Part shown: in pieces, positions 19,773-29,741 of the stretch
Position numbering within the stretch: position 1 is the stretch's first letter
Layout of the letters: the number at the start of each line of letters is the position of its first letter
From: Hygrocybe punicea
Lineage: Eukaryota > Basidiomycota > Agaricomycetes > Agaricales > Hygrophoraceae
Assembly (NCBI GenBank): GCA_963556145.1
Contig: OY744464.1
Coordinates: forward strand, 248,001 to 312,000
Direction of reading: 5' to 3'
DNA length: 64,000 nucleotides
Translations under genes and position numbers: made by a program
The notes under the pieces: model-generated
Told to the model about the DNA's origin: nothing
Database searches by the model: none
Seen by the model: the letters and a program-made list of their open reading frames with translations, nothing else

Positions 19773-19989
19773 ATTCAATAGATAATCCCTTTCGCAGAGA
19801 AAAATAAATCTTTGTTTAATAAAACTGAGTACTGAGTGGGGGTTACTTTGAAGACATCAAGCAGGCATATGACACAAAAAATCTACTTGTGATAAGAATC
19901 CATTACCTTGTGAGCCTATCCAGCTTCTCCTTATCCTGCTTTGCCTATTACTAATACGTCTCGCAGTGCCTGGCTTCATATCTACAACG

Positions 19990-21540
19990 TCACAGAGTTC
20001 TGAAGGCATGAAGAGTAAGGTCGTCCAAGTGGAGGATTTCATTCTCAATAAATTTGTCAGTGAAAGCGGTATAGTCGACATGGTCAGCTCCACAGGTTTC
20101 ATGTGAAACAAGCTGCTGGAGCCAGTCTGAAATGAGAGGGTAGCTGACAGTGGAACAGTCAACAGTATCGTTGGCTCTGGGCTGAGGTTGACTGGCAGAA
20201 GGCGCATTTGCCTGTGGCAAGTGCGCGGGATGATAAGGATAAGTGTATGGTATAAAGAATGGTGGAAACAGATATCCTTGCACCCCCATGGGCTGAGGCA
20301 TCACCGCGTGTCCAGGGAAACTGTTGTCATGTGTATTCACAACTGGGATGTTTTTTTTGGGGTTTGGGATTGCAGGACCGGCAGCAGCTGCTGCTTCCTT
20401 TTTGCCCTTGTTGTTGAAGTGAGCATGGATGATGTCTGGAATTTTGTCCTTGGTTGCTGTACCAAGCAGCTGAATATTGCCAAGTCAGTAGGTATCCAGG
20501 ATCAACAACAATTAGACCTACCACAAGTGACATCCAACTGGAAAGCTGCTCCATAGTGAATGGCAAATGAGAGACGGGTGGGCCAGGATTAATCCAGCAG
20601 GGCTTCCCACAGCGCTCACAGTGGTGGATATGCTGAATGTCTGCAAGCACGCGGGTATAAGATTCGGTCTCGATATCATCTTCATCTATATTGGCTTCAG
20701 TTTTGATCATCTTCGCTGCCACTTTCTTACTGCCCTGCTTGTTTGAGAGTTTTAGCCATTAGTGGAACCGATCCAATGCAGGCTGAGGAAGGACAAACCT
20801 TTCACGCGTCAGTCCTAAGATCGACTAAGGTGATACACCAAGCCTTTTGAACACCTTCTTTTCCATGATTCTTTGCATTTTGTGTCTCAAGGTAAGTCCT
20901 CACATGTTGGATCAGCCCATTCTACTCATCCTTGGATTCAAGTGACATCGGTTTCTTTCCAGATGCTTTCTTGAATGGATTGATATAGCCCAGTGCAAGC
21001 CACTCCAGCTTGCACACCATCTTGTCACAAATGATAAGTTGGGCATAATACCATGTCGAAGAAATTGGCATGGTAACTTCCTTCAACCGCCCATCATACG
21101 GGATCTCACATGGAATTTCGAAGGTATCAATGTCAATCACTATACAAATGCAGCATCAGTTATATTCACAAATGATTTGGTTTCTTACAAAGAGGTGATT
21201 TTGCCGGTTTCCTTCCTTTTTTCTTGGGAGCTTCAGCTACCACAACATCTGAATCGTCATCTTCAGACTTTTCACTCTCTGTATCGCTTTCCTCATCCAC
21301 TAAAACCTCGTTGGACCTTTGCTTCAGCCTAAACCTCGGGTAGGAGTCATCCGAAGAATATATCGGGGCCACCTCAGGATGTTTTGCAGTCAGAAGATAA
21401 GTGGCCTCAGTATCAACAGCTTCAATTGGTGCAATGTGAACTATTTCATCAGCTTCGCCACCATCTGCCATTGTGGGCACAGCAACACGAATGGTGACTT
21501 GTTCATTGTTGTTTTGGATGATCTTGTATGTCAGTTTCAC
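19990..21540 (-). pseudogene. SAM-like-domain hypothetical protein, decayed
   Basis: Ordered minus-strand frames are: MKLTYKIIQNNNEQVTIRV... with an acidic Ser/Glu/Asp linker and a KKKGRKP basic patch (21540-21166); DTFEIPCEIPYDGRLKEV (21140-20922); HHCERCGKPCWINPGPPV with four cysteines (about 20650-20580); and a Pro/Gln-rich linker leading to PLISDWLQQLVSHETCG...FIENEILHLDDL (about 20130-20020), which resembles a SAM domain. This is the order of an agaricomycete family I know only as uncharacterised. Phase changes between blocks are partly introns, but several stops remain. Confidence 0.45.
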
Positions 21541-21559
21541 CTCTCATTTGGGTTGATTT

Positions 21560-22375
21560 TGAGGCTGAGATGAAGTTTTTTTAGTGTGTCAGGCATTGCG
21601 TTTGTCTCCCATAGCAGAGTGCAGCAACTTCATGAGGGTGAAAAGAAAAAAAATGGTATGATCATAAATTCTCACATCAATTTTTATTTCGGCAACCAAA
21701 CAGCAGATCCTTCCCGAATATTCTGCAACTCAATGAATTGTATTGTAACAAACACATTTGTATAAAGAACTACATTCCCCTATGAACATACAAGTGACAC
21801 AACCAGCATCTTCGTGATTTGCATCCAAATGCATCCCAAGGTCCAAGAACTAGATGAGCGCATCAATAGAAATGTCGGGTGAATGCTGAGTACATGCAAT
21901 GAGATACTAGACAATAACAAACATTAGTGGGGAGAAGAATAGTGGTTTAAAATGAGGCATACATTAAAGTGATCATTGCTCGGTTTTCCCACCCGAACCA
22001 CTGATGTTTTGGGCAGTGCAACCTCGCCAGTGTCATGAAAATGCTTCAGAACATGCTGTACTGTTCGTAAATTCACAGATGTCAGTGTTTCAATCTCCTG
22101 GGGCGACTTGTTTCACTTGTGATACATGTGGACCAGAACCCGGCATAGGTCACCAGAGACTGGCTGGCGTGGCATTATACTTGGTGGAAGCAGGATAGGA
22201 TGCTATTGTTAGACAATGAGATGACAATGAATAAGAAATTCAGCCTGGGCGCTCACTGGATATAGAGAATGAGTGGTTGCAAATATAGGTATGCTGGAGT
22301 AACAGGAATGTGTCAGAAACTTTCAAAAACAAGAACAGAAACTTGTGGGTACACACAATGCTTCTCCAGGTGAAG
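21560..22375. other. Gene-free spacer
   Basis: No convincing coding region, RNA gene or repeat was seen. It lies between the decayed SAM-like gene and the first fold-back element. Confidence 0.4.
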
Positions 22376-22378
22376 AGA

Positions 22379-22761
22379 CACAGGGTGCATGGTAGCATAC
22401 TGTATAATGCAGTATGTTGAATTTATTGGACAAGTATACTAAATATTGTTATCATATTGTTGCACACAGTATTCAAAAAGCATTCAAAATGATGATTCAA
22501 TATTTTGAAACAAAGTACATTACCAGTATTGAATGGCAATTTTACAATACTACTTCAATAATTTCAGTAAATGTCTTGTTATTCAAGCAGTATTCTAAAA
22601 GTGTCATTCAATACTAGTAATTTACTTTGTCTCAAAATATTGAATCATCATTTTGAATACTCTTTGAATACTGTGTGCAACAATATGATATCAATATTCA
22701 GTATACTTGTCCAATAAATTCAACATACTTCATTACACAGTATGCTACCATGCACCCTGTG
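22379..22761. mobile_element. Fold-back MITE 1, 383 bp, target duplication AGA
   Basis: Starts CACAGGGTGCATGGTAGCAT and ends with its complement. The two halves are inverted copies along almost the whole length (about 180-bp arms, roughly 90% alike by eye). AGA flanks both sides (22376-22378, 22762-22764). A 3-bp duplication with CAC...GTG ends suggests the CACTA/CMC superfamily. Nearly the same sequence, inverted, occurs at 24411-24793. Confidence 0.8.
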
Positions 22762-22994
22762 AGAATTGTTGTGACAAAAGTGGCTTGTTGTTGGCGATCT
22801 TCACTGGTGAGATATTGCTGTTGAAGCAGATCTGTGTGGGCAAAAGGCACTCAATATTGAGGAAAGCGATAGTAGAAGATTGACGCAACTAAAATGTACT
22901 GGCGTGCTGCTCTCAAACAAGCTGATCAAGGTGCAATTGACTGCTAGTTGATATCTTCACTCGTTGTCGAGATATGGCTGTTACAAGTTTGGCA

Positions 22995-23827
22995 CACAGG
23001 GTGCACAGTAGTATCTTGAAAGTACTTGACAAGTATACTAAATATCATTACCATAACATTCAACATGGTATTGTAACAGTATTCAGACATAAACTACAAT
23101 ACTTGTGCTCAAATTCATCTGAAGGTATGAAGGCAAATGAGACTTATATCCTTTCAATAACATCAAGCCTTTTGTTTCACTACTTTTACTGTATCTACAG
23201 CAAAGTACTGTGTAGTTCAGATAGAATACTTGCAGCCTAAGATGAATAAAAGTATTAAACTAGTAAGGAAGTTGTGCCACTTTCACTACTAGGATACCTT
23301 TTTGAATCCTTTCAAGATACAGTGTGAAATAATATAGTACTATTGCCATATTGTGGATTTAAGATACTGTGTCAATACTTTTAAGATACTTTTATTATAA
23401 TAAAAGTACTGAAAAAGTATCTTAAAAGTATTGACACAGTATCTTAAATCTACAATATGGCAACAGTACTATACTATTTCACACTGTATCTTGAAAGGAT
23501 TCAAAAGGTATCCTAGTAGTGAAAGTGGCACAACTTCCTTACTAGTTTAATACTTTTATTCATCTTAGGCTGCAAGTATTCTATCTGAACTATACAGTAC
23601 TTTGCTGTAGATACAGTAAAAGTAGTGAAACAAAAGGCTTGATGTTATTGAAAGGGTATAAGTCTCATTTGCCTTCATACCTTCAGATGAATTTGAGCAC
23701 AAGTATTGTAGTTTATGTCTGAATACTGTTACAATACCATGTTGAATGTTATGGTAATGATATTTAGTATACTTGTCAAGTACTTTCAAGATACTGTGTG
23801 ACATGGTATGCTACTGTGCACCCTGTG
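22995..23827. mobile_element. Fold-back MITE 2, 833 bp, target duplication GCA
   Basis: Starts CACAGGGTGCACAGTAG and ends CTACTGTGCACCCTGTG, with GCA at 22992-22994 and 23828-23830. The arms are about 400 bp inverted copies with a small centre near 23400-23420. The same 89-codon and 79-codon frames appear on opposite arms only because the arms are inverted copies. The terminal 11 bp agree with MITE 1 and 3, but the interior differs, so it is a second subfamily. Confidence 0.8.
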
Positions 23828-24005
23828 GCACCTATTTCCGACCAAAATCAACTGATTGTGTAATACAACACAACAAATGCAAACAGCAATAACTCAATCC
23901 AGTAGGATCCCGATGTGTGCGTGACTTCGTCTGTCATAGTCAGTTGGTATATGAGGTGGTAATGCGATGTTCGGAGGTGCGTGATTGTGTTTCCGTTAAA
24001 GCCGT

Positions 24006-24161
24006 TGGAGAGGTACCAAGGTACCTCTCCGGGGGCTCACGCAGGACTCAAGAGGTAAGACGGGATGGATAGGATGATGGACTGACTACTACATCAGGAA
24101 GGCTACTAACTAGGTCAACCGTGGGAGCCTGGTCACGTGACTGGCAGGTCCCACTACTCCA
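24006..24161 (-). mobile_element. Solo short LTR, 156 bp, target duplication CCGT
   Basis: Plus-strand ends are TGGAGAGGTACC and CCCACTACTCCA. CCGT flanks it at 24002-24005 and 24162-24165. It is a diverged copy of the 158-bp LTRs at 59596-59753 and 62095-62252, sharing CCGGGGGCTCACGCAGGACT and the palindrome around GGTACC. In the 59-62 kb element a polypurine tract puts the LTR on the minus strand, so I give that orientation. Confidence 0.8.
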
Positions 24162-24410
24162 CCGTTCAGGGCTCATAACCTATTGGAATATATAGTTGCA
24201 GTGGTTGTTGACTGCTAAGTTATTTTATGTGGAATGAATTATATTTGCCTCTCTCTGAGAGGGCTTTTATACTACTAGCTAAATCTACTAGAAGTTTCTT
24301 GTGGTGAGTGGAATACATGCTGTGCTTCAGCATTATTCATCAGACAGGTGGGTTTGAGTTCCGGGGTCACGTGATACGGATTACTAATCCCTTCCGCAAC
24401 TATTCGGCCA

Positions 24411-24793
24411 CACAGGGTGCATGGTAGCATACTGTGTAATGAAGTATGTTGAATTTATTGGACAAGTATACTGAATATTGATATCATATCGTTGCACACA
24501 GTATTCAAAGAGTATTCAAAATGATGATTCAATATTTTGAGACAAAGTAAATTACTAGTATTGAATGACACTTTTAGAATACTGCTTGAATAACAAGACA
24601 TTTACTGAAATTATTGAAGTAGTATTGTAAAATTGCCATTCAATACTGGTAATGTACTTTGTTTCAAAATATTGAATCATCATTTTGAATGCTTTTTGAA
24701 TACTGTGTGCAACAATATGATAACAATATTTAGTATACTTCTCCAATAAATTCAACATACTGCATTATACAGTATGCTACCATGCACCCTGTG
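24411..24793. mobile_element. Fold-back MITE 3, 383 bp, target duplication CCA
   Basis: Same length and nearly the same sequence as MITE 1 in inverted orientation (the 67-codon frames on opposite strands differ at one residue). Ends are CACAGGGTGCATGG and its complement, and CCA flanks it at 24408-24410 and 24794-24796. Confidence 0.8.
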
Positions 24794-24960
24794 CCACTAT
24801 TCCCAACATACATAATTCTAGCGCTAGGACTTACATCATACACGGTACTTACCACATGCAGTTATTGGGCGCATGTGGAGCGCCCTAAGGCTTGTCTCCA
24901 CCTTGGCCGTGATGGCAACAGATTCTTCCAAGGCCAAGTTTATTGGTGTCGGCTTAACGT

Positions 24961-27900
24961 ATGGGGAAATGTCGGCACAGCCTCCACTTGAACCAAGACT
25001 CGAAAATATGGAGGTCACTGGCAACGTCGTCCGTATTTCCCCGTCTCACTGAGCTATTTCTTATGGCTCGAAAGCAGAATCGCAAAGTACCTTCCACCGT
25101 CGCAGGGGTTTCCCACAGCCAAGAACCATTAGGACAGGTCCCATCGACCGCTTCTTCCTTTTCGTTGAACACTACGCCGTCCACAGACCCAGATGGCGTT
25201 GACATGGATGTTGGTTTCAGTATACCCGAAGTCTTTGCACGTGGTCTTGGCACCGGCGGGCAGCCAGGTTCCTCGTTTCAAGCATCATCGAGCATATCCC
25301 ATGAGTTACCCAGTACGTCCAACCCCGTTACCGATGTCTCCTTTAATGAACGTTCTCCAATTATCTCGCAACTAGCTTCTCTCATCCAGTCCCATGAAAC
25401 CACTTTGACCGCCGATTATCCGCCAGGCCCACCATCCGCTTACCCTACTTCTGGTGCGACACCCCCGATGAGCGAGAAAGGAAAAGCGAGGGAGGACAAT
25501 CGCGAACGCTCTATTCAAGAATCCTCCAGCAGTATCAACCAATCTTCGAGCGCTGTTGAGCAAGTTGCCTCAAGCAATGATGGATTCCATAGGCTTCGTT
25601 GTCTGGTTGAAGGCGACTCTGTCGTTTTTACAGTCACCGTTCCGCTCTCCTCCGACATCAGTCAATTGAAGGAACTCATTCAGAAGAAGCGAGAACTTGA
25701 CGTTCTCAAGGATGTTGATCCTCATACGCTTGAACTTTGGAAGGTAAGTGGTATTCTAAATACCAATGTTGCACTTTGCGACTCACTTCACCACGCTTTA
25801 CAGGTCGATGTTGATCTCAAGACCAGAGACTCCCTTCGGCGCCTCAAACTTGAGCCTCGTGGCGAAGGTGTTGAAGAGTTGCTGGAGTGGAATTCGGTTT
25901 CAGAGTATTGGTCGGTGCAACCCGTCGATAAGAAGCTCCACGTCTTTGTGAAGGTACCGGCTACCGGTGAGCTCAGGTTGCATTTCACACTTCCGAACGT
26001 TCCTTCATTCCCTTCGGCTTCTCCAGTTTCCCGAAAGCATTTGGTCTCTCACGCAACAACAGAAGAGAATGAACGCGCCGCCAAGAGGCCACGGGAAAGT
26101 CGAGGCACGTATTTCTTCCAATTCGTTCGGCACATACTTGATTGCTGCATTATAACTGTGCTCACGCTTTTTCAAACGCTTTTGCCCATAGAATTGCTTC
26201 CTAATTGGCTCGTCGAGCTTCACGAGAAGCTGTGGGGCAAGGGAAACCTCTTGCACAGTATCATCCGCACTGTGACTCTGAATAAAGCCGATTACATCCA
26301 ACTTCAGAATGAACTTCAACAGCTCCATCCATCTCGTGGGCTCGATTCCTACACACCGGAAAATGTTCAACAGGCCAAATCGGCCTTCTTGCGGTCGAAG
26401 AACGAATTAAGCACCGAAACCTTAGCCAGTCCCGAAGCTGATGATCCCAGAGCGACCATGGACATCGCTAGCTCGTCCGCTGTCGATCATGTTATGGACG
26501 TGGGCGGTTTGTCTAAGTCGAAGACCGATGTTCCTATTCTCTCGGGTGCTACCTCATCGTCCACCGCCGTTTGTACTACAGGCGTAGGCGATCTTGTTGA
26601 GCCGTCCAAATCCCCCTCTGAACTCTCATCGGAACTCACGGAACTGGATGATGACCCGGAACTGGATGATGACGCCACGTCTATTGCAGCTGATGTCTTA
26701 GAAGCGGCACCAATGATTTTCCCTTGCAAAATCCGGTATCTCGACTTGACGGTCTTGGGGTTGAAAGATCGGCCGCGCGTACCGATATTGATGCAGATTC
26801 GACCTGACTGGGATTCAATGATGCAGATTTTACGAGAGTGTCAAAAAGGTTCCGAGGGTACCATCGTCATCACAGGTCAACCCGGAATCGGTCAGCATGT
26901 TTACCCCTCATTTACTATCGTTGCCTGAGTAATTCCTCCAGGAAAAACATGTTTTCTATATTATTGCCTCGTCCTTCGCCTCGTTGCTGCTGAGCATACC
27001 GTATTTCAAGACAAGAACGGATCTGTCTTCAACGTCACAGACCAAGTACGAAAGGAGGGATTCGTCGAAGGCGATGATGTTCTCACACTTGTCGATGCTG
27101 ACGGTCCTATGTACACACCCGATGAAGCTGTTCTCGCTAGGACGGGATACCGAATACTTTTGACGTCGTCGCCAAGGACAAATACAGATCGGAAATGGAT
27201 GGATCAACATTGTGCAACCGCTGGACAAGTACTTATCATGGAACCTTTTTCGTGGGAAGAACTGATCCAACTAGCGTTCGTTAACCTTATTTCCTCAGCT
27301 TCACCTGCTCACGCTCCAGTTAGGCTGTTTATCCTACATTTCGACATCCCTTTCAAACGGATACGGGATGCTGCACAAATTTGCGGAAACATCCCGTGTC
27401 GATGCTTCCAGGCTGCGTATTCAGATGGTGCATTGGCAGAGGCGAAGAACAAGATCATCGACGCTATCGGCAATATTAAAGATGTAGCGACAGCTATACA
27501 TGATGTGCATGGTGATCGTCTTGTGCCACACCGTGCATTTGAAATATATCCTTCTCCCCAGTCAAGGCGGTTCTCACTGTGCCTCGTCCGACCAGTGTCA
27601 CAATGGGCTTTCGAACGGCTGATGGTGGAGGTGGAGAAACAGGAGCAAGATGGCGCCTACAAGTTCTACAAGCAGATCATGGGCGTCGATGATGCTGCCC
27701 CATTTCGTGGTAAGACTTGGGAACGGCGTGTTCACCAGTACTTTCGCTCGATCTCTACGCCGACCACTTTTCGCATGGAATCCCTCGATAACCGAGCCAA
27801 CACCATAGATATCACATTCTCGTCTCAAACATTGCAGGAGACGTTTCCAAACATACAGAACTTGGCAGGCCGATTGGCAGCCTCAGTCCGCGATAAGACT

Positions 27901-28248
27901 TCATGCTACCTCAAGCCAGCATCCACAAGCTTTGCAACTGTTGATTCATTGTTTTATGACTGCAAAGCCCCTTCTCGTTTGATCCTTTGTCAGATGACAG
28001 ATGCCCTCCGACACGACACGAAGACGGTGGGTCTAGCACGTATTCAAGAAGCACTCAAATGCCAGAATCAGCGCCTGAAGACTCTTCGTCCATCGGCATC
28101 GAGACGCTGGATCATTGCTTTTGTTGTTCCCGCACCAATGGGGACCTCGTTTTCGACACAGACGTTTAAAGGTGATGGTGCATCAAACTGGGAATCAAAG
28201 ACTGCCCAATATGTTTTAGAACTGAACATCGAAGATGTGTTTGGGTGA
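24961..28248 (+). CDS. Crinkler (CRN)-type protein: ubiquitin-like N-module, P-loop NTPase, nuclease-like C-domain
   Basis: The protein begins with a Ser/Thr/Pro-rich stretch. The CRN N-module follows: RCLVEGDSVVFTVTVPLSSD, LELWK spliced to VDVDL (60-nt intron 25744-25803, in frame if retained), ending in HVFVKVP, which matches the HVLVxxP signature. After an acidic linker comes a Walker A motif GQPGIGKT, formed only after removal of a 51-nt intron (26891-26941). NTPase sequence follows, including LLTSSPR, PFSWEEL and LFILHFDIPF. The C-terminal ~220 residues (RVHQYF, FYDCKAPSRLILCQMT) resemble the restriction-endonuclease-like domain of CRN proteins. A third intron near 26108-26195 is possible. 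The start may instead be the ATG at 25063 (MARKQNRK). No lesion is seen. CRNs are known as host-nucleus effectors in some parasites, but in free-living fungi the role is unclear. Confidence 0.7.
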
Positions 28249-28249
28249 G

Positions 28250-28790
28250 TTCAATGGTATTCATAGCAGGTTTCGGGCATTTAACCCGCCCCTCCATAGT
28301 GTTGAAAGATAGACACTATGTTGGTATGTGCAAACATAGTCTTCTCACATGGTCTTCTCCAGTCTGTAGGTTCCTCACTTGCTTGCCACATGTCAGTCAG
28401 TTGGTGTATGTACATGCCATGGTTTGATTGTTCTGTTACTTTGTACAACTCTTGGCAGAGAGGATTGAACATGTATTTTTTTCTCTTCCTTTGTTGACCA
28501 AACAACAGTGCTTGAAACTGAGCTGTCTATGCAATTTTATGTCCTCTTTGCTACAGCAGGGAAAGGCCATGCTTCTGATCAAGCAGCTGATGGAGTTTTA
28601 GCCTGGATCATCAGATCATACTTGAGGTCTATTGGTCTCCACTTACATAATTATAAGGGTCAGTGAGTGGAGAGTTGAAATTTTGAGCCCCAAAACTTTC
28701 AGGGATTTAAGGCTCCAAAAGAATCTCCCAGTTGACAGCTTTCCAACAGTGCCCCATAGGTTGAAATTGGCAGAGCGGTTGTGGAGAAAT
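28250..28790. other. Gene-free spacer after the CRN gene
   Basis: No protein family, RNA gene or repeat recognised. Confidence 0.4.
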
Positions 28791-28795
28791 GTGGC

Positions 28796-29495
28796 TGTTA
28801 TGATTCAGCACTGCCACACCTTCCTGAATCGTAACTGTACTGCCACACCATTCCTTTTTTGTTTCCCTTGATCCCTTGTCCCCTTTTGGACATCTTTGTT
28901 TATTCTTGTGGGCTTCATTGTTTATTCTTGTTCTTTTCTCACTGCTGGTTCGAGAAGGTTTGAGACTGATCATGGACAAATCCCCTTGTGACCTCGCTGT
29001 ACCGAATAAGCCCCTTGCTGATGGATACTACCTTGTTCAACATATTGGCATACTGTCTCTCATGTCAAATGACAAACTGATACACAATACCAATGCTCAG
29101 CAAACAGTTCATAACTGTGATCGTTATTGGAGCCATAGCAATTGGCTTCCTTATTGGTTTGTACATTGTCATGCTTTACCTTTGGAGACAACAACCTTCC
29201 TTCATTGATGAAGCAGATATTCGCCTCAACAATATCAACACGTAATTGACTATTGCCATACCTGGATATTTGGTTCCCACTTTCATATCCTGTGCCTACC
29301 ATTATCCTCCCTGACTAACCGACGACATTCCTTCTCTGCATGCTTACTCTGAACAATCCTCAATCACGATACATTTCACTGTTCCCTCTAATCCAACCAT
29401 CTCTGGAGCATACTTCTTCAGGCTTCGACCACAGACCATACAACTTCCCAATACAGTGAACCAACCCCTATCATTTATTGTTCACACAATGTCGC
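28796..29495 (+). mobile_element. Old partial LTR of family A (copy C)
   Basis: Matches the 5' ~700 bp of the LTR at 41654-43318 at clearly lower identity than copy B, including TTTATTCTTGTTCTTTTCTC, the micro-ORF, TGCCTACCATTATCCTCCCT and TTCCCAATACAGTG. The likely start is TGTTATGATTCAG at 28796. It is cut at 29495 by a fragment of the 970-bp element family, and its 3' end is missing. Being the most diverged copy, it is the oldest. Confidence 0.65.
29093..29245 (+). CDS. LTR-encoded single-span membrane micro-protein, copy C (50 aa)
   Basis: Reads MLSKQFITVIVIGAIAIG, continuing with FLIGLYIVMLYLWRQQPSF and an acidic/Asn tail to TAA. Aligned to copy A over the 29 codons from Lys to the residue after YLW, 11 codons are identical, 12 differ only synonymously, and the six replacements are mostly conservative (L/F, I/V, S/A, T/G, F/L, I/L in the span, plus H/R at its edge). 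Neighbouring LTR DNA is more scrambled. That pattern suggests the family was under selection for the peptide when copies diverged. Confidence 0.55.
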   Translation: MLSKQFITVIVIGAIAIGFLIGLYIVMLYLWRQQPSFIDEADIRLNNINT

Positions 29496-29600
29496 TGTAG
29501 AGACTCAACGTCCCTCTGAGTCTGTACCGTCGATATATCACGAATCCGGATGAACCTGACACTTCCAAATGATCCCCATTCCAACCCAACGTAACCCAAC
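29496..29600. mobile_element. Fragment of the 970-bp element family
   Basis: TGTAGAGACTCAACGTCCCT followed by CTGAGTCTGTACCGTCGATA matches, inverted, the right end of the 6194-7163 insert (GACGTCGACCCTCTACA side). Similarity fades by about 29600 and no second end is present. It lies against copy C of the family A LTR. Confidence 0.6.
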
Positions 29601-29741
29601 ATGATGTGGGGGTACAAGGAGGACATTGCTATATCTCAACAATACATTCATAAAACCATCTTGAAGATGATTCCATTGATATCTAATGGTTCAATACCCT
29701 CTAGGACAAGTATTTTCATGCTGCTGACTGTCTAGACACTA

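Noticed and set aside
22414..23804. Small open frames duplicated on both strands
   Set aside because: They are the two arms of palindromic MITEs, so the same sequence is read twice.
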